A program made the position numbers and the translations under genes. Positions 1-14,042 of a DNA stretch of 64,000 nucleotides are shown here, in pieces. Position 1 is the first letter of the stretch. Every line of letters starts with the position of its first letter. A model generated the notes under the pieces. The model did not search any database, was not told the DNA's origin, and saw nothing but the letters and a program-made list of their open reading frames with translations. The DNA lies in NCBI RefSeq assembly GCF_024713975.1, contig NC_091096.1, forward strand, positions 23,027,458-23,091,457. Direction: 5' to 3'. The DNA comes from Paralichthys olivaceus (lineage: Eukaryota; Chordata; Actinopteri; Pleuronectiformes; Paralichthyidae).

Positions 1-2
1 TG

Positions 3-3000
3 ACACACCAGAAGCTAGAACAGAAGAACCAAGTAAGTGCTGGTGATTAATGGTGGTTGTCATCACATTTGTTCCCCTTGGTTTTACACAGACACCATAG
101 ATAAGCCAACAGTTTGATGCCTGCTGTGCTCTGGAAGACTGAAAAGAAAAATGAACATGGTCTTGAGAAGAACTACATTGTTAGAATAGATGAAAAGATC
201 AGCGTTATAATCCAGAAAATTATCAGTAATGAACTGTCGTTAGCTGCAGCCCTAATGCTGTTGTTGTTTTTTTTATATATTACCTGTGCTAGTATTTATT
301 TTTGTTTGCGTGCAGTTGTTCCAGACAGAGCAGAGGCTGCAGAGATCACAGCAGCAGTTGAAGGATTTGCAACAGGCTGCAGCAGATGCCAATCCAGAGA
401 GTGAGTACCCGGGTCCTGCTGTTGTCTCTGCAGGACACAGCTGGACGGGAGGTTCAAGGACGCAGCGTTAGAGGCTCTCTCAGCTAATAGGCTTTCATCT
501 GTTGAGACCCTCTAATTACACTGATCTTTGAAGTGCTATCATACAGCTTATGTGATGTTGGAATTGTCTCCTTTTGCTCTCCTCTGGTATTGGCCGCTTT
601 AGCCGCATGAGAGATTTACACATTTGCAGTTTCTAAAATGACCTTTGCAACGCAGACTGAGGTGGAGCTACACAATTAGTCGCTTATCACCATTATTGTA
701 TGTGTGTGCCCAAATAAGAGCTTTGAATACAGCAGTCCTTCACTATAACCACTTGCCATTCAACAATTAAATTATTAAAAGACTATTTCAAAATCAGTAC
801 ATTTTACACTAGATTTTAGTGATGTCTTTTTCCATATCTTCAGTGATGATCAGCTTGAATCAAGTAATCAGTTGATAGGATTAACACTACGCTCAAAATT
901 CTTTATTAAAATCTCAGTCTCTTTTAGGTTTAATGAAGAGGCTTGAAGAGGAGATCAAGATCAACTCCTACATGGTCTCTGAGAAACTCCCCAAAGAGCT
1001 GGAGCGTATGAGGCACACGGTGCAGTACCTTCAGAAGGTGGCAACAGAGCCTGCCATGGGCCAGGCTGACCTCCAGAACCTGGAGGACAAGGTCGGGAGC
1101 AGGATGTGGTGTCATGTCTATCTGCTTTCATATGTTGACAAATTCCTGATGTGTTCGGTCTCTGAGTGATCTTTAATTTACACTTCTACAGATTAAAGAA
1201 GTCGATTCCCAGATAAATCAGCTGATCGAGAAGAGGATGATGAGAAATGACCCCATGGATGACAAACTGACCCTTTTCAGGCAACAGGTGCTGATTGTAT
1301 TGAATTTCTGTAAAAAGACAGTGCATGTGATGTAGTAGATTATTTGTTTGCTAACACAACACAGGGATAGTTAGTTATATATTAATAAGGTAAAGGTAGT
1401 TTGTTAGAATTCTTGATGATGAACTACCAGGGCTAAGAGGATGTGAATCCTTATGTCATGGAGATATGAGGGGAATATGAGGCAATCCAGGTGCCCTCTA
1501 TTTACAACCTGATGTTTCTTTGCCTATCTCTGCCCTCATAACATTCCCTGTCCTCAGTTGCATTTAGGTTTAAAGTCGCTCAGCAGAAACTTTTCTGTCG
1601 TGTTTGTATATTTAATGTACCACGACTCTTGCAGGCATCCATCATCATTCGTAGGAAGGAGTCGAAGGCAGAGGAGCTTCAGGAAGCGAGGGAGGAGTTG
1701 GCTGCAGCAGAGAGGGAGCTGAGGCAGAGGGGAAGCCAGGCACAAGTATCAGAGGGGGAGGAGGTCATCCGGGGTGATGAGGTACACTGTTGGAAATGCT
1801 TCTTACTGTCACTCAATATCAGCTAAATGTGAATTTCTTAAGAGTCATGTTGATGTTACTGTATTTATTTGCCTACTTGATTCCTGCTGAGAACTCAACT
1901 GACAGTAGCCAAGAAAATAAACATTTCCTGCATGTTTATCTTTTTTGTTGTGTGTTGTAACAGCTCACATCGCCTACAGAGACTCCAGCTTTATCTAAGT
2001 GCACACGAGTAGATCTGCAAACTGTAGAAAACACAAGAGGCTATTTCTGTTCTTATCCAAACACGGACGGGCTCACTGTCTAATGTTACTTATCCCTTTT
2101 CCCTGCTCTCCCTCACATTCCCATGCAGAGCCAGAAATAGAACACAACAGAGAATATCCAGAACAAGGAACTGCATTGGACAAAGTGGCTGAAACTCAGC
2201 CTTTTCCCTAATCTTATGTATAAGCCGTTTCCCTAATTCAAGTCAGCTGGACACATAAAACAGACTTGGAGCCTAAAACTTTTGTCTTTATTTATATCCT
2301 ATGATGAGGATGCACTCCCGCTTTCAGACACATGGCACGGTGAGCCACTGTCACGTTGACAAACCTAACTGAACTACTGAAAAAAACACATCACAATACA
2401 GTTGCACATAAGTCAGAAGGCCTTAAGCAAGCGCCTCTTCTTTTTACAGTGCATACATTAAGCTCACGGTCAAAGCATCAGCTATAAACAGTTCTGCATT
2501 AGCAGAGGGATGCTGATAGAGATGGAGGCTGTGCTGTGACTGTATGCACCGTGTGGATGAGAGTTTTTATAGCCTGGTGTTTGATGCACCTAGATATCCA
2601 TGAGGTGAGAGCTGGAGAGACAACATGTGTGAAATTACAACAGCTCTCCCTCCTCCGCCCTGTGATCTGTGGGTCCCCTATCAATCCCTGTGGAAGGCAC
2701 ATGTGTCGTACCCACAGGTTGTTCCAGGAGGGGTGTTTCAGTGCAGATCCTGACCTCTGACCTGCATATATAAAATAACAATATCACAAACATTTAGGAT
2801 ACTGACAGTATAATTTAGCATCAGTAAACTGGTGCCACATTAATCTGAGATAATAATAAAATTAATTAAAATTATTAGTTTGTGGAAATGTGCTCATTTG
2901 ATGTTTTGTAGAGATTCAGATTTAGAGTTAGAAAAGATTGATACCAGCCTGGACAAACAACTGAGAAAAGTGGGAAAATGCCCAGGACCCCAGATCTGAG

Positions 3001-6000
3001 AGGCCCCAAAAGTCCCTGGTTCACTGTATGATTCTATTTATTGAAAATATATCTTGTCTTATATATATACACATATATATATTGCAGCAGTCATTCATAG
3101 AAAGAAAATGTAGTTTTAAAACAGTACTCATTTTTGTTTATATCATAGTCATCATGTCACATTGTACATGAACTGGAACTTGGAGGCGACAGGAAATGAG
3201 GGTGGTGGTTGTGGCGTGGGGAGGGTCAATATGGACCCAGAAGAATATTGTGGCAGATCTTGTTTTGTTAGTTTTGACATAAACAGAGCCAGGATAACTG
3301 TTTCCATCTGTCCGGTCTTTATGCTAAGCTAAGATAATGGGCTGCTGGATTTAGTAATCCATATTAAGTCTTGAGAGTGGCATTGGTCTTGTCATTGGAC
3401 TCTTTGTATGAAATTACATTTTGTACTATTAATACTATTCATTTACACAAGCAAGACCTTGTTTGTAGAAGATAGAGATACTCTTCTGGCCTCTATTCTG
3501 CATTTTATGTACTAACGTTGTTAGAGGTGTAATAGGGCAGTTTGTAAAACATAAATGAAAGATGGTGGCAGTCTTGCAGCAGAAACAAAATGAAAGTTGA
3601 CTAATTCTGGCAAATGATAGAGTGAGTGAAATATCAGCAGGGAAGTTATTTTAAATGTGTTTATTCTTTTCAGGAAAGGAAGAGATATAAATCATCTAAG
3701 AGAGTAGGGAGAAGTAGCCAAATCTTCTTTGTTACAGGAAGAAATAAGAGGTGATGTTTAAAATGTTGTAATGTCATTTGTGGAAGAAAATCTAGCAGGC
3801 AATACCACTGGTATAAGCCTAAGACAGATAATTAGGGCCACTTACAGGGGGAAATGTCTCAGACATTGTCTATTTTAAATTATTACAACAATCAGGACAT
3901 TGAAAAGCTTTTGCAAAAAACACAGACATGGAGGAAATTGCCTCTTTTGTGGAGGAGGAAACATTTGTAGTGGTTATTTTTTCTCCCTCAAAGTGTCTCT
4001 AATACTCATCAACATATATAAACCACTGTCTATGTTCAACAGTAATTTTAAGCCTGATGGGAGGGGGTTCTTTGTAGAGACAAAGAGGGCCCTTGAGACT
4101 CTACATGAACAAGTAAATGGAGAATGTTTGTCAAACAGCTTATCAGACTCCTTGGTAGTTTGGGGCCACCGGCCATAGTGGAGGTGATCACTTTATCAGA
4201 GGTATTTTCCATTCTGCAGGTTACGTGTCATCACATGCCACCTACCAACTGCAGGCTCTCTCTGAGAGGGATGACTACATCTGCTCGTCACTGGTTGGAC
4301 AGTAACATAAAACCACTTTGTTAGCCAGCCTCGTCACACTGGTTAAATTTATCCCTACTCTAGTCAAGACATGAATCTGAGTTTGAGCTTTTATTTTCTT
4401 GAACTGGTTGATTCTTTAAAGGGATAGATAGCTGCTGTGTGTTCCACTTGCAGTCATCTGAAGTATCTGCTGCACCATTCATGTTTTTATTGCCTTGTCT
4501 GCAAGCGTGTGTTAGTGTCAGTGTACTGTATCTCTGAGACAGGTGTGTAATGTCCACTTTAACCGCAGTTGTTTTGCAGTCACAAAGTCGGGAACACTAT
4601 GCAGTATTATTCTGCTGTGCTAATTCCTCTCTCAGCCATGTCTGCCCTTGATGTCCCAAAATACACAAAGAATAGATGTACACTCACACACACCCACCTA
4701 CCCACCCACTCCCACTCACGCACTCACACACTCACATACATCAAGCTTCCTGGATCCCCAAAGGATATGAAGCACATTCTATGATTTCTGGGGCTGTTCT
4801 CTCGTGTCCATGTTCATTTATAGCTGCTCTTCATTGTGGAGAAGTTTCATTGTGTCCCAGCAGACAGTCGGGGCGGGGAGTGACTGAACATCCACTTAAA
4901 GCACTTATTCTGCCAGATGAAGCTGCTCGCTGTACATAGCTGGTCCATGAGCTGGCCGTGAACCTGAAAGGATCAAGTGACCGTGTCAGATCATAGCGTG
5001 GCCCAGAGGCCCTAATACTGGAGTCACTGTTGTATTCTAATCCCTTCCCTCCCCTGGCTCAACCCATTGTCTTCTCCTGTGGCCTTTCATAGTATTTCAG
5101 CTGTGCTGGACACTAAGTCAACAAATATAAACTTCCTATGCCTCTTTCATTGAATTTCCAACTCCAATATCTTAATTGTAGCAGCCACAAGAACATTGGT
5201 TTTACTCAATAGGTTATTCGGTCATTTTTGACCAGGGAGATGGTCTTTCAAACTTTAAAAAATAAACTGTGGATCCCACCATTTAGTTGGCAGCACTAAC
5301 CATAGGTCACCTGCTCTCACAAATTCTCTATCTGTCTCATAGGGGATGGGGGAAATGGCTGAGAGTGGATTGCAGAATTGACAGGGGATAGTGTACCCCT
5401 TTATCCCCCTTCAAATCGCTTTTACTGAATCACCAGCAAAGTAAACATATTTCAGATGCAGCAAGTAGCTGTTTTTAGAGGATTAAGTCCTAAAAAGTCG
5501 TTGAACCCAGTCCAGCATCAAATGTCAGACAAAATTAGCGACTCTGTGCCAGAAGCATTTAGCAGCTAAAGAGCCAGATATTTCCCCCAGAGCTGGTGGC
5601 AACTAAAGCAGGGCCAAAAGTAATATTGGACACACAATTTTCAGCTGTCAAGAACCCAAATCCAGTAGAAAGCTTATGTTGTTAGCTCCATAACTCACAA
5701 ATGTGTAAATAAGCAACTGTTTTCTAACCACTTTGTGAACTTAGTGTTGTACTTACAGCGTCCTCCCACTGCCCCCAAGATCAGTAAATGTGGCTTTAAA
5801 GACCTTTAAGTGTTTAAACAAAGAAACCATCAAATATCATTTAAAAACATCATTTAGCTTCCCTATCTCTAAACACTGAATCCAGCTTTCTTTGAATTTT
5901 AAAGTAATGATGAATTTCTCTTTCTCTGTTCCTCAAAGCTGAAACGATTGGTGGTGAAACTGCGGAGCAAGGGAACCGTGTTCAAGAAGAAACGGCAGGA

Positions 6001-8668
6001 AATCGCTGAGCTGAAAGCAGAATATGGAGTCCTGCAACGCACAGAGGAGATTCTCAAGCAGAGACATGAGACCGTTCAACAAAAACTGGTAACTCTTTTT
6101 TCTAACTTTCATGTAACAGAAGACAAAACCAAACAAAGACAGTGTTTAGAGCAAAACAAAGGAGTGGGTTGTACTTGAAATCGTTACGCATCCTACAGTA
6201 CAAATTAAATCCTTTGAAATTACATATAACTACAAGTGTAGTCTGCCATCATATGTTGGTGAGAGCTCAGTAAATTAGCCGTGCACACATTTGTGTAATC
6301 TTATTAACACAAGCCTAAGTAATCATCATTTTCAGTCTTCGTAGCACAGAAATCCTCCTAACTCCTTTTAATGCCCTCTCTGCCCTGAGCATTCATACTG
6401 TATCCCCTCCCTGCACTCAGACTGCCATTCCAAATGTGCTGCTTTTGCTTGATCTCCCCATTCACGCACTTTGTGTTAACAATGAAGTGGCAGAAGCTTC
6501 CTGGAAATGGCTTCACACCTCTGTGCAGTCCCAGCACCTGACTTGTTGACAGGCAGTGTGACGCCGGCAGAGCTGCTATTTCTGAAGGCTCCATCTGCTG
6601 CTCCTGCTCAGTCTGCACATCCCACTACGATTTGTTAAAGCAATGAAAGTTTTCCTGCTGCTCACATCTCCAGCTGGTGATGAATCGACCCCTCTGTGCT
6701 GTGTTGTTGTAGTGTTCACTACATTGTACAAGATTTGTGTTTAAATCTGTTTTCAAGGATTTCTAATGTCACAGTTTCATGATGAAAAGCAAAGTGTTTC
6801 AATCCCCCACTGGTGGCTTGCTGCAATATAAGTCTTAAATCCCACATCCTTCCTGTTAGTGTATTTAACACGTTCAATATTTTTTTCTCAAAGATAGTTG
6901 CTGTCATATTGGGTAGTTCTTATCACACTGATGTTTGTTCAAGTACTAATTTTTCCAGGGGGTGTGAATCACTACTGCCTCCAAATGCTCTAATAGCAGT
7001 GTGAATATCTGTGGTATTTTAGCTTCATATTTGGATAGTGGGAGGAAATGTATCATCCATCTTTATATAAATGTAGCACACTGATTGATTGTTCATGTTG
7101 ATGTAGATTTTTTGGGGTGATCTCTCCCAAGACAAATGAATTGTCTAATTTGTATGTGACTGTTTAATTATGTTTCTATATTTGTTCCTGTGAGTTACTG
7201 TGCATCTCTGTTGTATTTTTTAAGCAAATGGTGGAGGCTGAGAAAGGAATCTCTGGCTACAGTAATACTCAGGAGGAACTGGAGAGGGTGTCTGCTATCA
7301 AGAGCGAGCTAGACGAAAAGAAGGGCCGCACACTGGACGACATGTCTGAAATGGTGAGTATACTATGGGACCTTGGGTAAATACAGACACTGTGAGTGGC
7401 ATGTTCGTCACTCAGAATAGGACTGTTATCATTAAATGTCCAGCTTTTTTCACAACAGATATTTCTACATTCTATTGGAGTGTTTTTGTGACATCAACAT
7501 CAGGCAGTTACACGATCATGTGTAAACAAGTAGTAGGATGAAATGTTGACGTGAGTCTTATGGAATATTCCGTCATCAACTTTTGCAAAAATCATAATTG
7601 AATTATCTTCTTCAGAATAATAGTCTGAATATTGGTATTCGTGTAAACATAGACAGTGTCTTGACTTAATAGGACACATACATTGAAGGGAGCAATTGTT
7701 AATGTTATTAGTAGCGCCTGTGCTTTTCCTATTTTGAGGATGTCTGTTGTGGAAAAGGACTGTAGATAGTTGATGTTGACCTTATGTAGTTCCCATTTCC
7801 CAACATCAATCCATCTTCAATTTAAGAGGTCAAATTGAATTGAAAATACATACGCTGGTGTGCAGGCCATTTAATTTCAATTCTATACGTCAATTTTGGA
7901 TATCTCATCTGTTCTGTACGCTGAAAAAGTAAACAATCGACATTATTCTAGTGTAGCTCATTGCTTTGTTTTTATTTATCACTCTGTCATCCTTTTGTGT
8001 CAAGACTCACTGGGAAACAGATGTAAGTGATTAGGCCGTACTCCAAACTGCAGTGAGTTTGTTTATCAGTTTGGCAGCAGGTACAGCAGGACTCCCAGTG
8101 ATGGAGTCAAACGTCGCTGGCTCCAACCTGAGAGCAGACCTTTACTCTGGAAATTGGATTGGCACTGCAAAGCCATACAGATGAAATGTGTAATGATTTA
8201 ACAACTTGTCACTTACTACTGTCATAATCATTGTTGTGGTTTGTAGTAAAGAACCAGAGTGACACACTTACCCTGGCTGTAAATACTTTAGTCCTTGTAC
8301 TGAGAAATACGTTTCAGATTAGTCAGGTTGCACCTGCCTAGTTGATTCTGCTGCTCAACTTCATTATTTTTGCAAAATCATTGGACACAGTCACATTAGC
8401 TTCAGAGTTTAAATGTATACAAAGCAAACTAGACCATTTTATCACAGCAGCCGCACTGCTTAGCAACATTTTCACGTTCCACCAAATGAGTATTCTTTGG
8501 TTGTAACTACATTATTACATGTACTCATTCATAGCTGCATTATTACATTAGTACTCAGTATTATTACTACATGATTACTAAAGTACTCAGTATCATTACT
8601 TCATTATTACATGACTGTTCAGCAGTCATGGGATGGACCTCACCATCTTGGAAATCTGTCAGCAGAGG

Positions 8669-8748
<80 letters not shown>

Positions 8749-11700
8749 AACACACACACATACACAGGAACATAACTCAATATCGCCACTGTGGTAGTTC
8801 CCGTAACAGTAGTCTCCAGGACCACATTGCCAGGATCACACACAGACACGTACACACAAACACAGACTCACACAAAGTCAAAACTACATAAATACGATTT
8901 CCTCTTCATTTACATTATGACTAGTGCAGGTTTTTATTGTTTTTTTTACAGGTGAAGAAATTAAACTCCATGATAGTGGAGAAGAAGTCAGCTCTCGCTC
9001 CGATTATAAAAGAACTGAGGTCACTGAGACAGCGGTGTCAGGTGAGCTTTGCCCACATCAGCCCACTGCAAACTACTGATGCTACATGAAAATACCTGCA
9101 TGAATCCTCACACCATATCAATTAGTGTTTGTGAGGAATATTAGCCCCCTATTTGAAAAGAAACGTTGCCGTGAGCAGTCAAGCAGGCACCTCATGTGCT
9201 CATAAGGACATTTAAAAATATCACATTAAAACATTGATGCTGATTTGAGGCATTTAGAATGAGGTTGACAGTCTGTGGGTCACTCATTCGATCTGAATTT
9301 AATGATATTAATGCAAGCTCCAAAATGCTATTTTACACACAGTGTATATGATGGAAGCCAGTGCAAAATGCAGTTCTTATATGTCACAAACAACAAACAC
9401 ATTCTCCCTGCAAAGCCAAACACAGACAATTTAATTTGAGAAAAACACGATACAATATAAATCTAAATTAAAAAACAAACTCTTTACTTGTGTGGCTTCA
9501 AGGCAGAATGATTTGCATTGTGTTTATGTGTTGTGTTGGAGTGGGTCCATTAAGAATAATTTACATAGTCCATAAATAAAATGCATGATGGGAAAGCCCC
9601 CCACACCGCAGAGCTAAAGCAGAGGATTACATTTTCCTACATGTGTTCCCAGAACGCCAGCACTACAACAGGAAGACATAAATAGACTTTTGTAAGAGCC
9701 TGTTGTAAGTTAAACTGCTCAGAATCCCAGCTGTAATTTTATGTGGATGTGAAACAGCGCGGCGAGTGTGAAAAAGGTGATTTAAGATGTGTATTCCAGT
9801 TCAACAGTGTATAATCCTGTGGATTCTGATCTTAACAGGAGATCAACCAGGAATATGAGGAAAAGAAGGTGCAATACGAAAGTTGTGCTGTTGGTCTGGA
9901 GAGCAACAGATCTAAACTGGAGCAGGTACCATTACTGTCCCACATTAGATTGAATATACTCAACAATTTAAATACATAAAACAAGTTTATCCAGCATATT
10001 TCTGTATAATGTTTTATGATTTTGCCTTACAGGCTATATGTCTTTATTCTCTTCATGTTTTTTTCACAGGAGGTGAAAGCATTGAGAGAGGAGACGGCAC
10101 AAGAAGAAAACCAATATCATTATATTAATTCCATGTCAGAGGCACGTATTTTAAATAGATAGTTGCTTAAAGCAAAAACAGATATTTGTTCTATTAAAGG
10201 GGATATAATCATCCATCATTCTCACTGTCTTACAAGCCATATATGGTCAAATAAGAATTTACACTTAAAACTATGAATAGTGACTCTCTACTCACAGTGG
10301 GGGTGTAGGAGTGGGTACAGGCTTCAGCTTTTTGCAACTGACCCTGAAACACCCACAATTAACCCGATCCCAAACGCTCACCTCCACAGATCACTGAGAT
10401 GCAATTACAGCGGGCGGCTGAAGAGATGAAGGCCTATGTGTCGTCAGACCCGCTAGAGAGAAAGAAGACCATCAGGTGAGCGCGTCGAGCCAGGTCCGCC
10501 AGCTGCTCGCAAAATGAGACGCCCTTTTTACCAAAGGATGCTGTTGTTACAACACAGGCAGTTTAGCTGCTTACACTTCATTCTTGCATAAAACAGAGGG
10601 AAATATGATATTCAAGATTTGCTAACAACAGTTTATTGCAAAGGCCCTGGGTGAGAGCAATATGTGAGATTGTGATGGTTTACATTTCAATTGTCTTCCT
10701 CTGCTTTTTTTGTAGAGAGACGTACATGAAGAACATTTCAGAACAGGAGTTACTGGGAAAGGTGAGAAAAATGTGACGTAGCAGATGCGATGTGTCAATA
10801 TTTAGATTTATCTTTTATTCCTCAAGTACATGGTCTGAGGCTTTCGAGGGTAGACAAGGAATCTTTCAAAATGAGATGGGTGCATCTTTCAAGCCATCAC
10901 TACAGATAAAAACAATAATGAGATTTTTTGAAATTAAGAAAATCTAAATACATTTTTAAAACCCTTCTACCAATCCAGGGTAATCAAGGACACAAGTTTA
11001 TACGATCCACACTTAGATTGGGGCTTGTTTGGCTCAAGTGCCTTTCTTAGTGATTAATGGAGAATTCTAGTTTCCAAGCCCATCTTATACATGTCCATAA
11101 GAGGTTTTCATTTTCTTCAAAGGCTTTATGCACATTTATAATATCTGTCTGTATTTCAATAATGTAACGACTAAGAGAATTTGGCATAGGCTCCATCGTT
11201 CTGCTTTGGATCTGATGATGATAAAGTCCCTGAGTTAAAACTGTATTGATTTATTCTCTTGTCTGCCAATTCTTTCCTGGAACACTTGCAGTTCTCAATG
11301 AGTGAATTAATTATTGTTATAAAGCTTGTCAATCATGTGTCCTCTTAGAATTTAAATAGAATTTAAAGACTTCCCAGTCACTTTTTTTTTTTTTTAAATA
11401 TATCAATCACTATTGGTGCAAGTATGATTATGTTGATAAGAAAGATAATTCTGATTTGTTTGGGTACTTTCTCCTCCTTGGATCACACAAATCCAAGTAA
11501 AGTAAAGAAACATCTAATATTTTCCTTCTTTTGTGCCTTTATTTATACATTTGAGTCTGTTAAGTTTTGTCAACAGTTTACCAATTGGTACTGCTCGTTC
11601 AGTCGTTACTGGCTTGGGAAGTGATGCTCCAATAACAGCCACTCTTCCAAACATCTCACGACAACTGCTTGTTTTTCTAGTCTGTAGCTGAGAGTTTCTA

Positions 11701-12392
11701 TCTGGTTCCCAAGGGTTTGCACTGTTTCCTCTATTCACTCTCAACACTGTCTCCTGCGTTACTTATTCAATGTCCAGCTTTGGCATGTCTACAAACTTGG
11801 ATATCCTGCTTAATGTCTTGCATAGAAGAGAAGAATTTTATCCTGAAAACATTTATCATTCTTCAGAAAAGATCTCATCACCTTGTTCCCTTCAGGAGTC
11901 TTCTGCTCCTAGCTGCAACATATTAGAGTCCTCATGCATCCCTCCCCTTTTTGTATGGGTATTTGTCGTTGCCATCCTGTGTATTGTCTCTTTAACTTTT
12001 CCCCTCTTTTGTGTTTGACTGTATTTTTCTGTTTATTGTGACGTTGAGGTCTTAAATACTCATATACAGGATTTAGGCTGTTTGTAGAGAGAGTATTTTC
12101 CAACACATCTTATTTGTTTACCACCATGTTGGATTCCCCCCTCTGTAGTTTGGCCTTTAAATACAATCAGTCAGCCTTACTAATCACTTCCTTCTTTTGT
12201 GGTCTCCAGAAGTTACGTGAGAAGCAGAAGATGGTGAGGGAGAGCCACGGTGCCAACATGGAGCAGATGAAGATGTGGCGGGACTTGGAGCAGCTAATGG
12301 AGTGCAAGAGGCAGTGCTTCATTCGAGCTCAGAGCCAGGCTTCTATTGGTCAGGTCATCCAGGAGGGAGGAGAGGATAGGCTGGTGTTGTAA
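3..12392 (+). CDS. ift81: Intraflagellar transport protein 81, C-terminal two thirds (5' partial)
   Basis: IFT81 is a core subunit of the IFT-B1 complex; with IFT74 it forms the tubulin-carrying module of ciliary transport trains. Thirteen exons are visible: 3-32, 316-400, 928-1091, 1192-1287, 1635-1781, 5939-6088, 7225-7353, 8952-9041, 9839-9925, 10070-10141, 10390-10475, 10716-10761 and 12210-12392 (TAA). Phases agree throughout and give 454 residues; the vertebrate family is about 676, so the N-terminal calponin-homology-like domain lies upstream of the window. The product is almost entirely heptad-rich coiled coil. Recognisable landmarks are [31 protein letters not shown] and the C-terminal [16 protein letters not shown], which closely resembles the human C-terminus. 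Exon 3 has a weak donor (GTCGGG), and the intron after 10141 starts with GC. Identification rests on recalled family sequence and is very secure. Confidence 0.95.
1782..5938 (+). other. Large ift81 intron
   Basis: This 4.2 kb intron separates the exon ending in ..IRGDE from the exon beginning [12 protein letters not shown]. It contains a short AT-rich run (3060-3081) and a C/A-rich, imperfect CACTCA/CCAC tract (4680-4738). I see no coding exon, RNA gene or recognisable transposon in it. The open frames inside are short and show no protein-like composition. Confidence 0.6.
8673..8742. repeat. (CA)35 microsatellite
   Basis: There are 70 bases of uninterrupted CA dinucleotide in an ift81 intron, followed by an imperfect CAAACA/CA extension to about 8765. 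It creates long artefactual open frames (poly-Thr-His on plus, poly-Cys-Val on minus) that are not genes. Tracts of this length are usually highly polymorphic. Confidence 0.98.
10142..10389 (+). other. ift81: Probable GC-AG intron in ift81
   Basis: The exon reads to ..INSMSE and the next begins ITEMQLQRA. The join matches the length and residues of the family only if the intron starts with GCACGT directly after CAGAG. The only nearby GT (10147) would give a phase that reads a stop (CAT CAC TGA) in the next exon, and read-through hits TAG after six codons. GC-AG introns are about 1 percent of vertebrate introns. A GTACGT allele or a base-call error is the alternative. Confidence 0.75.
11514..11890 (-). 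mobile_element. Possible degraded LINE ORF1-like fragment in ift81 intron
   Basis: On the minus strand, short frames broken by frameshifts read like a coiled-coil protein: one stretch contains [12 protein letters not shown] and another [17 protein letters not shown]. Such composition is typical of L1/Tx1-type LINE ORF1 coiled coils. The match is by character only. No RNA-binding or zinc-knuckle motif is visible, and the limits are uncertain. Confidence 0.3.
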
Positions 12393-12926
12393 GGACATGT
12401 CGAGGCAGGGTCAGCTAGGGTACAATCATTACAACGAGTTCAAGTTTTCCTATAAATCCTCCTATAAAATGTTGAATTACTTTTATAATATAGGGTTTTA
12501 CATGTAAACCTTTAGTGGACACTATAGTAGATTCAGATAACTGGTTCGCTGTGTTCATAGGGTTCATTTTCCCTCCATCTTGTCTGATACACGCTGCGAC
12601 TTTCACTTGTTGGTTTATCTTGTGTAACCAGTAACTTCTGGTGAAAACCCCCATGTAGTAGGAGGTGTTTCCAGACGAGCATTTTTACTTTGTCTGACCC
12701 ACTGCAGACTCCCTTTTGACACATCTTTAAGAATACACTTTCAATCAAAGTGTTCAGAGATAACACCATACTAAGTGGTGCACTTGGGATATGGCCCCAG
12801 TCAGCTATTTTTGGAAACGATGACCATGACCTTGGACCGAATGTCTTGACTGCTTTGGAATTCACTGGAACGGTGCAGAAGAAATGATAATTTGTGTCTA
12901 TTTTATGTAATTAAATAAGATTATAT

Positions 12927-12932
12927 AATAAA
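12927..12932 (+). promoter_or_regulatory. ift81 poly(A) signal
   Basis: AATAAA lies 535 bases after the ift81 stop codon. A second AATAAA at 12991-12996 is an alternative. Either gives a 3'UTR of roughly 0.55-0.62 kb. Confidence 0.6.
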
Positions 12933-13986
12933 TCCTTGACATCCATCCAAGACATCTCTAGTTAGATATTGTGGTTTTCTATGTAGATCTAATAAATATA
13001 TTTTACATTCAGTTTGATTCATGTCTCAGTACAGTAGAATACAACTTTTATTAAAGTCTTTTTTTAATTTCATGTATTTTGGAGCACATGGTGAGATAAA
13101 AGGGTTTTAAAATGGTTACGTGACAAAGAGAGTCCATTCATTCAGGCATACATACAAAGATATGTGTGATTCCACAACAAACAGCTAAAAAGATAAATAC
13201 AATAAATATAATAAACTGTCATCTTTAATGCAATACTTGGCCATTCATACATTCTCTGTAGTGTTCAAGATGTATCCACATATTTCATCTAAACTGAATA
13301 TAGTGAAGAACTCTTGAGACTAGCAACAAGCAACGTGACTGTACTAGAGTAAGACAATAGCTTTATAGCAATCAAATGACTGTTCTTTGAAAGCTTTACA
13401 GCAGTGTAAATCATTCATGTGTAAATCAATTTTATGTGCGAGAGAATACATTTTATTTGCTGTATAAATACCATTACCTTTTTTTCTTTTGTAGGAAAAT
13501 AACTTGCCACATGCTTTGGTGCACATGGACTATGGTTTGAGTTGCCCTGTGTTTTTTCCAACAAATGTCTTCATGGATGTTTCAGGGTCCCACCGTCACT
13601 CCCACAGAAACCTAATCTGCTGCTGACAGCCGACGTTAGTGGCTCCTGTGCCAAGCGGATCAAGTGTGCATTGTAAAAGGCAGGTTGGTGTCCAACTGGA
13701 CAATGCCACGATATTATTGTTACAGCACTGTGTGCTTCTTGGGGCCTCATTAAGACGTGTTAAAAGATGATGCATGCCATTCCTGTCAAACAGCTGACGT
13801 GGTGGGTGAGGGGGGGCTGACCTAGTGCCCTCACGCATCTACAGCAAATTGAATGTCTTCATAGTTACAATGCAGATGTAGTTAATTCAGTATAGTCTCA
13901 CTGTGTTTTGTCCCTTAGCTGGTGTGAATCTTTTGTGCCCCCTCAACTACCTGAAACATTGATCTGTGCCACAACTTCTTCTTCTA

Positions 13987-14042
13987 TCAATAATAATAAA
14001 TAAAACTTTATTTCTGTGGCACTTATCTAAAGGTTACAAAGG
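13987..14042 (-). mobile_element. Reversed LINE/SINE 3'-tail fragment
   Basis: The stretch starts with an AAT-rich tail followed by AAACTTTATTTCTGTGGCAC and then AAGGTTACAAAGGG. This is the reverse of the common teleost retroelement end (GCACTTTGTAAC .. GTGCTATATAAA .. (ATT)n), seen in the forward sense at 56685-56749. The element is 5' truncated or decayed, and its exact family is not determined. Confidence 0.5.

Noticed and set aside
8571-8891. 106-codon frame rich in Thr-His
   Set aside because: It is a translation of the CA microsatellite.
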